Assembly: GCA_031258335.1 (NCBI GenBank)
Contig: JAIRMY010000216.1
Coordinates: forward strand, 1 to 5,597
From: Spirochaetaceae bacterium
Lineage (GTDB): Bacteria; Spirochaetota; Spirochaetia; Treponematales; Breznakiellaceae
Direction: 5' to 3'
Length of the DNA stretch: 5,597 nt
Below the pieces are notes generated by a model that was not told the origin of the DNA, ran no database searches, and saw nothing but the letters and a program-made list of their open reading frames with translations. The translations under genes were made by a program, and so were the position numbers. This document shows, one piece after another, positions 1 through 5,166 of this stretch; position 1 is the stretch's first letter, and each line of letters starts with the position of its first letter.

Positions 1-18
1 CAGGGAGGCTCGTTCCGT

Positions 19-23
19 AAGGA
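19..23 (+). promoter_or_regulatory. Ribosome binding site of the LolA-like gene
   Basis: AAGGA lies 10 nt before the ATG at 34. A TAA at 18-20 in another frame runs into it, so an upstream gene may end here, giving a stop-then-SD junction typical of operons. This supports ATG 34, although the reading frame stays open to the left window edge. Confidence 0.55.
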
Positions 24-33
24 AATTTATCAT

Positions 34-903
34 ATGGGGGGTTTACTACCAATTTTTGTAAGTGTTGCTGATTCTAACCGCCGCAAGCGGCGGGGTATTA
101 AACCCCAAAGGCGGAATAAACGTTTAATTTTCTTTTGCGTCGGACTCATCCTGCTTACCGTGCCGCAACCTGAGAAGGCTCGCGGGGCGCTTTGGGAGAT
201 TTCCGATGAAGATTTATTAAAAAAGGTAGACAGTCTGGCAAGTTATTACGGCGTTGATTTTTCCGCCGAGTATACCATAGTGCAGGACAAACCGGGGCAG
301 AACCGGAGCGCCACCGTAGCCGGCGTCTTCAGACGCGACTCGGAGGCTATGTACACGATTATCATCATACAACCGGCGATGAACAAGGGGCAGGGCTACC
401 TGAAACAGGGGGATACGCTGTGGTTCTACGACCCCGAGAGCAAACGGTTCAACTCTACAAGCAGCCGCGACCGCTTTCAGAATTCCAATGCGCGGAATTC
501 TGATTTTACCCGCTCTACTCTCGCCGAGGATTACAGGATTTCAGCCGGAGAGGAAGCTGTTTTGGGCAGATTCAAATGCCGGGTTCTGTCGCTTGAGGCG
601 GTAAGCAAGGAGGTAACCTATCCTCGGATGAAGGTATGGATAAGCGAGGATGGCCTCATCCGCAAGACCGAGGATTACAGCCTGTCCGGTCAGATTTTGC
701 GGACTTCGGCTATACCGGACTACTACAAGATAGACGGCCGCTATGTTCCAAAGGCGGTTCTGCTCGTGGACGCGTTACGCGGGACTACGGTAAACGGCGT
801 CTTTGTCAACGAAAAGACGCAGATAAGCATATCAAAGCCTTCGTTTGCCCCTATTCCCGGCGCTGTTTTTTCTAAAACATACCTCGAAAGGGCCTCTCGT
901 TGA
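34..903 (+). CDS. LolA-like outer-membrane lipoprotein-sorting family protein
   Basis: A 289-residue predicted exported periplasmic protein. Residues 1-30 form an unusually long, basic N-region (10 of residues 15-30 are Arg/Lys), followed by a hydrophobic core at about 31-43 and a likely signal-peptidase site near 50-52 (ARGA). The mature part has the pattern of the LolA_like family (outer membrane lipoprotein-sorting protein): KGQGYLKQGDTLWFYDP at about 118-134, then SDFTRSTLAEDY at about 156-167, then PRMKVWISEDGLIRKTEDYS at about 197-216. That fold is a half-open beta-barrel that holds a lipid or acyl chain. The relatives are often next to RND/MMPL exporters, but any such gene would lie left of this window. 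It heads a four-gene operon and overlaps the next CDS by 4 nt. ATG 34 is the only usable start: no ATG, GTG or TTG follows in frame before GTG 160, inside the hydrophobic core. The substrate cannot be told from sequence. Family is fairly certain, exact role is not. Confidence 0.85.
   Translation: MGGLLPIFVSVADSNRRKRRGIKPQRRNKRLIFFCVGLILLTVPQPEKARGALWEISDEDLLKKVDSLASYYGVDFSAEYTIVQDKPGQNRSATVAGVFRRDSEAMYTIIIIQPAMNKGQGYLKQGDTLWFYDPESKRFNSTSSRDRFQNSNARNSDFTRSTLAEDYRISAGEEAVLGRFKCRVLSLEAVSKEVTYPRMKVWISEDGLIRKTEDYSLSGQILRTSAIPDYYKIDGRYVPKAVLLVDALRGTTVNGVFVNEKTQISISKPSFAPIPGAVFSKTYLERASR
78..106. repeat. Double palindromic element inside the 5' end of a CDS
   Basis: Two inverted repeats overlap by two bases. 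CCGCCG (78-83) and CGGCGG (88-93) form a perfect 6-bp stem with a 4-nt loop. GGGG (92-95) and CCCC (103-106) flank a 7-nt AT-rich loop. A further GGCGG follows at 110-114. The block lies between the ATG and the hydrophobic signal core of the LolA-like gene and is read in frame as a run rich in Arg and Lys. It resembles a dispersed palindromic repeat, but only one copy is present here, so dispersal is unproven. Confidence 0.5.
886..892 (+). promoter_or_regulatory. Ribosome binding site deciding a TTG start
   Basis: GAAAGGG lies 7 nt before the TTG at 900-902. It supports starting the barrel gene at this TTG, which overlaps the preceding TGA as TTGA. The signal peptide follows at once and no better start precedes it. 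Confidence 0.6.
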
Positions 904-2207
904 ACTGTTTTATTAGACTTGTCGGCATAGGCGTTGTTTTGATAATCACTCTTTTTTGCGCGACAGCAACGCTTAACGCCGATGAAAGCCTCTTAGACTC
1001 GGATTTTGATGAATTGTTTGACGAAAATTCCGAAAACGCCGGGGGCGGATACGATGAAAAACCGTCCCCTTATGGTTCTTTGCGGGATTTTATAATGGGC
1101 ACGGGTTTTGGTATCGATACGTCTTACAGCATGACCGCCGGTTATCTGCCGGGCTGGGCAGAGTCCCCCTGGTACTTTGAAGACTCGGGCGACTCGGTTG
1201 ATAAACCCATAAACCTGATAGGCGCGAAGATGAGCGCGACTGTTGGTTTGGATATTCAGCCTTCAAGGCTTCTTCGCATAAGGCAGTCATTCTCGTTCGC
1301 GATTCCGTCGCCCGCCCTCACAATAAAAGAATTTTTTTTTGATTACAATGTAAAAGACAGGGTTTTTGTTAAGGTTGGCAAGTACGAGGTAACATGGGGT
1401 GTCTCTCCGAATTTTCCTTTCGCCAATCTGCTTGCCCGCATACCGCTCGGCATAGATAACCCCGGCGAACCGTATTTGGCAAAATTAAATATCCCTGTCG
1501 GCATAGGAGGCTTTGATTTCTTGTTGCTCACCCGCCCTGGATACATAGATACGTCCAGCCCGCGCCTTGAAAACTTTGGCTCAGGCGCTAAGTACAACCT
1601 TGCGTTGCGGAATTTAGATATAGATGTAGGTTTCTTTTACTTTGAACTCATGCCGCTTCGTAATTTTATCTCTATGAAAACAACGTTGTTCGGAAACATT
1701 GAACTGTATACGGAAACAATGCTCAATATTTTTTACGACAAACAGATAGAAAAATGGAGTGATTTCGGATTTTCCGGGACGCTTGGTTTTATTTACGGTT
1801 TTTTGAAGGACAAGTTAATGGTAAACGGAGAAATTTACTACAACGGGGAGGGGGATGCCGCTTCGCTTCGCAGAAACAATATCCTGGACGAGGATCCTGA
1901 GGATTTTAGGCTTTTCAACGGTTTTAACGGGGCGTTTAACATCAGTTATAAACCGGGAGGACTCGCGAGGATGCATATATTTGTCGGCCTCCTGTACGCA
2001 TTCGAAAAAAAATCGGGGCAGTTTGTTCCCGGCATATCTTTTGATCCTGTAGAGCATATAGAGTTGTACTTCGCTGTCCCCATGGCAGTTGGCGCACGGG
2101 AAGAGAATTCTTACTACTATCATAACGCCGATACGAATAACCGGCCTTTTAGCATAGTGCTTGCCGTTAAAATAAAGGGAACATACAAGTACGGACATTT
2201 TGAGTAG
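900..2207 (+). CDS. Predicted outer-membrane beta-barrel protein
   Basis: A 435-residue exported protein with a TTG start. A signal peptide covers residues 1-27 (hydrophobic core about 7-24, cleavage probably after NA at 26-27). Cys20 is not a lipobox because Phe precedes it. An acidic segment follows (about 28-55: DESLLDSDFDELFDENSE), which is probably periplasmic or a plug-like linker. From about residue 65 the chain alternates polar and hydrophobic/aromatic residues with Gly turns, as in a transmembrane barrel. The stretch KEFFFDYNVKDRVFVKVGKY (143-162) followed by EVTWG and a Pro/Asn-rich loop resembles the strand-turn pattern of porin-like barrels of the DUF1302 kind, but I do not assign that family. 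The last residues are GHFE, so the usual terminal aromatic is penultimate. It is 4 nt overlapped with the LolA-like gene and 3 nt from the next gene, so it is probably the outer-membrane partner. The gene is visibly more AT-rich than the genes after 2600 and contains T9 and A8 runs. Confidence 0.75.
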   Translation: MNCFIRLVGIGVVLIITLFCATATLNADESLLDSDFDELFDENSENAGGGYDEKPSPYGSLRDFIMGTGFGIDTSYSMTAGYLPGWAESPWYFEDSGDSVDKPINLIGAKMSATVGLDIQPSRLLRIRQSFSFAIPSPALTIKEFFFDYNVKDRVFVKVGKYEVTWGVSPNFPFANLLARIPLGIDNPGEPYLAKLNIPVGIGGFDFLLLTRPGYIDTSSPRLENFGSGAKYNLALRNLDIDVGFFYFELMPLRNFISMKTTLFGNIELYTETMLNIFYDKQIEKWSDFGFSGTLGFIYGFLKDKLMVNGEIYYNGEGDAASLRRNNILDEDPEDFRLFNGFNGAFNISYKPGGLARMHIFVGLLYAFEKKSGQFVPGISFDPVEHIELYFAVPMAVGAREENSYYYHNADTNNRPFSIVLAVKIKGTYKYGHFE

Positions 2208-2209
2208 GG
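2206..2209 (+). promoter_or_regulatory. Shine-Dalgarno-like AGGG with ambiguous target start
   Basis: AGGG overlaps the barrel gene's TAG. It is only 1 nt from the ATG at 2211 but 7 nt from an in-frame TTG at 2217. Spacing favours TTG 2217, codon quality favours ATG 2211. Coupling to the upstream stop could allow either. Confidence 0.35.
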
Positions 2210-2210
2210 T

Positions 2211-2579
2211 ATGAAGTTGGCGGAGTTTGGAAAATGGCGGGCGCGAAAAACCGTTTTTATGGTCGTTATTTGTTCCGCCGCATTAGCCGCCGCCGTTCCG
2301 CTTGCCGTAATTCTGGCGGCAAAAATTTCCAGTGCCATGCAGAACAGAAAACCCGCGCCGGAGTATGTTTTTAGGCCGGACACTATAGACCCGAAAGATC
2401 TATTCATACCGGAAGAACCTGTCTTCCTCCCGCCCGTGTTGCTCGAACAGGAACAAAAGAAAGTATGGCAGGCCGGGGACGCGGCGAAATTCTGGACGGA
2501 TCCTGACGAATTCCCCCGTGAATTTTGGCGGGAGAGGATAACCGATTCCATAGACCGCCTGTTGGAGACTCTGCCATGA
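2211..2579 (+). CDS. Small single-pass inner-membrane protein, unknown function
   Basis: A 122-residue protein I do not recognise. Residues 1-13 are basic (KLAEFGKWRARK), one strong hydrophobic helix spans about 14-38, and the remaining roughly 80 residues are hydrophilic and probably periplasmic (N-in, C-out). The tail holds acidic-proline clusters (DTIDPKDLFIPEEPVFLPP at about 57-75) and a Trp-rich segment with WTDPDEFPREFW at about 95-106, ending in an amphipathic helix (about 107-120). It has no lipobox and no obvious signal cleavage, so it reads as a membrane anchor. The gene is sandwiched in the operon, 3 nt after the barrel and overlapping the lipoprotein gene as ATGA. The position suggests it links the cytoplasmic membrane to the periplasmic or outer-membrane products. 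The start could instead be TTG 2217, giving 120 residues. Real gene by context and clean junctions; function unknown. Confidence 0.75.
   Translation: MKLAEFGKWRARKTVFMVVICSAALAAAVPLAVILAAKISSAMQNRKPAPEYVFRPDTIDPKDLFIPEEPVFLPPVLLEQEQKKVWQAGDAAKFWTDPDEFPREFWRERITDSIDRLLETLP
2564..2567 (+). promoter_or_regulatory. Ribosome binding site fixing the lipoprotein start
   Basis: GGAG lies 8 nt before the ATG at 2576. It supports this start over the TTG at 2525, which would add 17 polar residues in front of the lipoprotein signal and overlap the previous gene by 55 nt. Confidence 0.65.
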
Positions 2580-3892
2580 AACGCTTTCAGGTTTTACGCT
2601 TTCCCTTGCTGTCGCTGGTGCTTTTCCTGTCATCATCGTGTAAGACGCTCCCCCCCGCATCTGGAGACGTTCTTGGGGAAGTTCCGGTGGAAGAAAAAGC
2701 CGAAGCCGCCGCCGTGGAGGAACCCGCCGCGCCCGAAATGCTCGGCGAAACGCCTGAGTTTGCCCTACGCGCGGAAGAGGTAATAGAACCGGTCGATAAG
2801 AATCCTCTCGTCAGCCTGCCGGAACCGTCTTACGACCTCCGCGAGCCGGAAGTCGCCGCCGTTCTGGAGGAAGCCCCGCCCACCCGGCCAGAACCGGCCG
2901 CTCCCATAGTCATGGACGAGGCCGTGGAAAAGCCCTCGGAGGAAGCAACGCCGGCTGAATCTGCCGGGACTGAGACTATAGAACCGGAGGCTATAGAGCC
3001 GGAAACCGTAGAACCGGAGGTGGCCGTTACCGGAGCGGAAGAGGCGGAAACGGAAGAAGCAACGCCGTCAGAGACTCAGGAGGACGAGACTCCCCCTCTC
3101 CCTCCGCCCCCTCCCCCGCCGGCGGCGGCGTTGCGGCCCTCAGAAACACCCTCGCCTCCGCCAGTTTCCAGAAATCCGCCTGAGCCGGTTAGGGCGCAGC
3201 CTGTGCTGCCAGCGCGGAATCCGCCCACGGAAACTGAAAAGTATCAAAAAACCCCGGTAAGCCGCGTGTTTTATGTACAGGCAGGAAAAAACTTTGAAAT
3301 CCCGTTTGACGGCACAGGCTGGGTTTATACAGGCGAGGAAAGCTCAAAAAACGGCGTGAGCTACGATTCGCGGCGCGTGTACAATGAATCCCAGGTTTTT
3401 GTTTTCAGCGCAGAAAAGGAAGGCGATTATACGCTTGCCTTCTATAAACAGGATTTTTTGCGGGACTACGTTACAAACGAATACGTGCGGGTGCTGGTAA
3501 CAGATCAACCGCCGACTGTCGAAACGGCGGCCCCGCCCCAAACGGCGTGGGATGGCGCAGATCCCGCGGAAACACCGCCGGTCGACTCCGGTTCCCCAGA
3601 ACCCGCCAAAACCGAAGACCCGCTGCAAGAAGCCCGCGAAGCCATCGCCTCCCAAAAGTATGCGGACGCGATAAACAGTCTTGACAGGTTACGGCAACGG
3701 AACCCCGCAATGAACGACGAGGCATGGTGGCTTTACGGTCAGGCCTTCGAAGCCTCCTCTCCCGCCCGCGACATACTCAGCGCTCTCGATGCGTATTCCT
3801 CTATAGTCCGCGATTACCCGCAGAGCAGGTACTACAAAAACGCGCAAAATCGCATAGCCTTCCTCAACAAATTTTACCTCAACATAAGGTAG
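2576..3892 (+). CDS. Lipoprotein with Glu/Pro-rich spacer and C-terminal TPR-like domain
   Basis: A 438-residue lipoprotein. The signal (MKRFQVLRFPLLSLVLFLSSSC) has its probable lipidated Cys at residue 22; the LSSSC lipobox is relaxed, as is common in spirochaetes. Residues about 30-220 are low-complexity Glu/Ala/Pro sequence with EPE repeats (134-148) and a run of seven Pro (176-182), an extended spacer like those in TonB-type or wall-spanning proteins. Residues about 224-310 (RVFYVQAGKNFEIPF...YTLAFYKQDF...YVRVLVTD) look beta-rich and Ig-like. After a second Pro/Ala linker (about 311-348), residues 349-436 form TPR-like helices: EAREAIASQKYADAINSLDR, then SALDAYSSIVRDYPQSRYYK, which resembles BamD/CpoB-type tail repeats. 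A scaffold role in the periplasm is plausible. The start is chosen from the GGAG and the 4-nt ATGA overlap with the preceding gene. The 3' end overlaps convergent yejE by 14 bp. No named family is assigned to the whole protein. Confidence 0.82.
   Translation: MKRFQVLRFPLLSLVLFLSSSCKTLPPASGDVLGEVPVEEKAEAAAVEEPAAPEMLGETPEFALRAEEVIEPVDKNPLVSLPEPSYDLREPEVAAVLEEAPPTRPEPAAPIVMDEAVEKPSEEATPAESAGTETIEPEAIEPETVEPEVAVTGAEEAETEEATPSETQEDETPPLPPPPPPPAAALRPSETPSPPPVSRNPPEPVRAQPVLPARNPPTETEKYQKTPVSRVFYVQAGKNFEIPFDGTGWVYTGEESSKNGVSYDSRRVYNESQVFVFSAEKEGDYTLAFYKQDFLRDYVTNEYVRVLVTDQPPTVETAAPPQTAWDGADPAETPPVDSGSPEPAKTEDPLQEAREAIASQKYADAINSLDRLRQRNPAMNDEAWWLYGQAFEASSPARDILSALDAYSSIVRDYPQSRYYKNAQNRIAFLNKFYLNIR
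2975..3019 (+). repeat. Three tandem 15-bp units encoding TIEPE-type pentapeptides
   Basis: Three consecutive 15-bp units encode TIEPE, AIEPE and TVEPE in the lipoprotein spacer. A separate imperfect 15-bp direct repeat encoding EEATP occurs at 2939-2953 and 3053-3067, matching at 14 of 15 bases. The spacer has probably grown by small duplications. Confidence 0.7.
3092..3117 (-). other. Putative G-quadruplex motif on the template strand
   Basis: The minus strand reads G5, 1-nt loop, G5, 4-nt loop, G3, 3-nt loop, G5, which satisfies the usual four-run G-quadruplex pattern. It is the complement of the codons for the polyproline run in the lipoprotein gene, so codon choice alone may explain it. 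Confidence 0.5.
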
Positions 3893-4925
3893 GCGGCTGG
3901 CGGGGATCGAGGGCGTCGCGTACCGCTTCGCCTATGAAGACGAGCAGCGACAGAGAGAGCGCGAGTATGACGAAGGCGGACACGCCGAGCCAGGGGGCGT
4001 GGAGGTTTGCCTTGCCCTCGGCGAGGAGTTCGCCGAGAGACGGCGAGCCGGAGGGCAGGCCGAAGCCTAGGAAGTCGAGAGATGTCAGCGTGGTTATAGA
4101 GCCGCCCAGTATGAAGGGGAGGTAACTCAGCGCGCTCGTCATCGCGTTGGGCAAGATGTGGGTAAACATGATGCGGGAATGTTTCATCCCCATGGCGCGG
4201 GCGGCGGCTACGTATTCAAAGTTACGCGCCCGCAGGAATTCGGCGCGGACGAGGGAGACGAGACCCATCCAGCCAAACAGCAGTGTTATACCGAGCAGCC
4301 ACCAAAAGTTAGGTTCGACAACGGAGGACAGGATTATCAGCATGAAAAGCGAGGGCATACCCGACCAGACCTCAATGAAACGCTGGAAGAGGATGTCGAA
4401 GACCCCGCCAAAGTAGCCTTGCATCGCTCCGAGCGTTATCCCTATCGCCGAACTTGCTATAGTGAGGGCGAGGGCGAACAGCACAGATATGCGGAAGCCG
4501 TAGAGGAGGCGGGCGGCAACATCGCGGCCGCGGTCGTCCGTACCCAGCCAGTTTTCGGATGTAGGCGGCGAGGGGGCAGGGCGCGGCAGCGCATAGTTTA
4601 TCGTATTGTAGCTAAAACGTACCGGGCCGCAGAGCATCCACCCCTTTTCGTTGATGAGGTTGATGATGAACGGGTCGCGGTAGTCCGTGTTTATGTCGAA
4701 CTCGCCGCCAAACGTTAGCTCGGAATAATTTTTTACGACAGGAAAGTAGAACCTTCCGTTGAAACGAACCAACAGCGGGCGGTCATTGGCGATAAATTCA
4801 GAAAAAAGGCTTAAAACAAACAGCGCGGAGAATACCCACAACGACACATAGCCCCGTCTGTTCAGTTTGAAGCGTTCCCAGCGTGTAATACGCCTTGTTC
4901 TTGCCGGTTTCGTGTTAGCGCCCAT
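3879..4925 (-). CDS. yejE: Peptide/microcin C-type ABC transporter permease YejE
   Basis: A 348-residue inner-membrane permease, close in length to E. coli YejE (about 341). It matches the YejE pattern as I remember it through most of its length: NRRGYVSLWVF at about 22-32, SEFIANDRPLLVRF at 42-55, NWLGTDDRGRDVAARLLYG at 125-143, QRFIEVWSGMPSLF at 181-194, NFWWLLGITLLFGWM at 206-220, SITTLTSLDFLGFGLPSGSP at 276-295, and IGEAVRDALDP near the end. The EAA loop that contacts the ATPase is EYVAAARAMGMKHSRIMFTH (237-256) followed by ILPN. Predicted membrane helices include about 27-46, 143-170, 190-204, 208-226, 264-282 and 312-332. The family works with YejA, YejB and ATPase YejF to import peptides. 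Here yejB and yejF are not adjacent: the upstream neighbour is an OadG-like gene and downstream lies a convergent lipoprotein gene. No Shine-Dalgarno precedes the ATG, and an in-frame TAG just upstream blocks a longer start. Confidence 0.93.
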   Translation of the reverse strand: MGANTKPARTRRITRWERFKLNRRGYVSLWVFSALFVLSLFSEFIANDRPLLVRFNGRFYFPVVKNYSELTFGGEFDINTDYRDPFIINLINEKGWMLCGPVRFSYNTINYALPRPAPSPPTSENWLGTDDRGRDVAARLLYGFRISVLFALALTIASSAIGITLGAMQGYFGGVFDILFQRFIEVWSGMPSLFMLIILSSVVEPNFWWLLGITLLFGWMGLVSLVRAEFLRARNFEYVAAARAMGMKHSRIMFTHILPNAMTSALSYLPFILGGSITTLTSLDFLGFGLPSGSPSLGELLAEGKANLHAPWLGVSAFVILALSLSLLVFIGEAVRDALDPRQPPTLC

Positions 4926-4960
4926 TACCGTATTCTAAGACGGCGGGCGCTTTGGCGCAA
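4926..4960 (-). promoter_or_regulatory. Candidate sigma-70-type promoter abutting yejE
   Basis: On the minus strand, TTGCGC (4955-4960) is followed after exactly 17 nt by TAGAAT (4932-4937), which matches the consensus -10 at five of six bases. The -35 matches only its TTG. The predicted start of transcription falls at about 4925, the A of the yejE ATG, so the mRNA would lack a leader. A prediction from pattern only. Confidence 0.35.
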
Positions 4961-4996
4961 GCGGGGAAGCGGCGGTAGAGTCCGGGGCTGGGGATT

Positions 4997-5152
4997 CTAG
5001 CCGCTTTTGCCTCTCGGCCATAGTTTTGCGAGCAGATAAAACACCACCTGGACGGCGAATACAAACAGTATACCTGCAATCATGAGGAACACCGCCTTCC
5101 CGATAACCGAAGATCCCTGTATAAAATTTCTCAATGCCTGATCTATATTCAT
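4997..5152 (-). CDS. Small membrane protein, OadG-like sodium-pump gamma subunit candidate
   Basis: A 51-residue ORF (begins MNIDQALRNFIQGSSV) with one hydrophobic helix at about 18-43, including AGILFVFAVQVVFYLLAKLW, and a short basic tail ending RGKSG. It begins 14 nt after the stop of the decarboxylase beta-subunit gene and has a strong ribosome site, so it is surely translated with it. Position, size and the helix pattern (Gly then a hydrophobic run ending in Tyr-Leu-Leu-x-Lys-Leu) fit the OadG family, which anchors and helps assemble Na+-pumping decarboxylases. It lacks the long Pro-rich linker and His-containing metal-binding tail of classical OadG, so it is a short form or a different small subunit. 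Past its TAG, the same frame stays open for 23 Pro/Arg-rich codons and ends in a TAA that overlaps the yejE ATG. Confidence 0.7.
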   Translation of the reverse strand: MNIDQALRNFIQGSSVIGKAVFLMIAGILFVFAVQVVFYLLAKLWPRGKSG

Positions 5153-5157
5153 TTTAT

Positions 5158-5163
5158 TCTCCT
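5158..5163 (-). promoter_or_regulatory. Strong ribosome binding site of the OadG-like gene
   Basis: AGGAGA lies 5 nt before the ATG at 5152 on the minus strand, within the 14-nt gap after the beta-subunit stop. It is the main evidence that this 51-residue ORF is a gene. Confidence 0.75.
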
Positions 5164-5166
5164 GTA

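Noticed and set aside
2..61. C-terminal end of an upstream CDS in frame 2
   Set aside because: Nineteen open codons before a TAA are too few to prove coding, and another frame with a stop at 18-20 is equally possible.
1815..2551. Two long minus-strand open frames opposite the barrel and small-membrane genes
   Set aside because: The sense genes have signal peptides, ribosome sites and operon junctions. The antisense products are Ser/Arg/Cys-rich with no recognisable pattern.
2525..2575. Longer lipoprotein start at TTG 2525
   Set aside because: It would put 17 polar residues before a complete lipoprotein signal; ATG 2576 has GGAG at good spacing and the ATGA overlap.
4158..4718. 186-codon open frame on the + strand inside yejE
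   Set aside because: It is antisense to a clearly conserved permease, its product is charged low-complexity sequence without a domain, and no ribosome site supports it.
4941..4975. Second copy of the palindromic repeat near yejE
   Set aside because: The segment has GCAAGCGG and GGCGG fragments like those at 84-93, but the order and the GGTATTAAACC part are missing, so similarity is only GC-rich composition.
4976..4996. Terminator after the OadG-like gene
   Set aside because: On the minus strand GAATCC and GGACTC can pair with one mismatch over an 8-nt loop, but no T-run follows.
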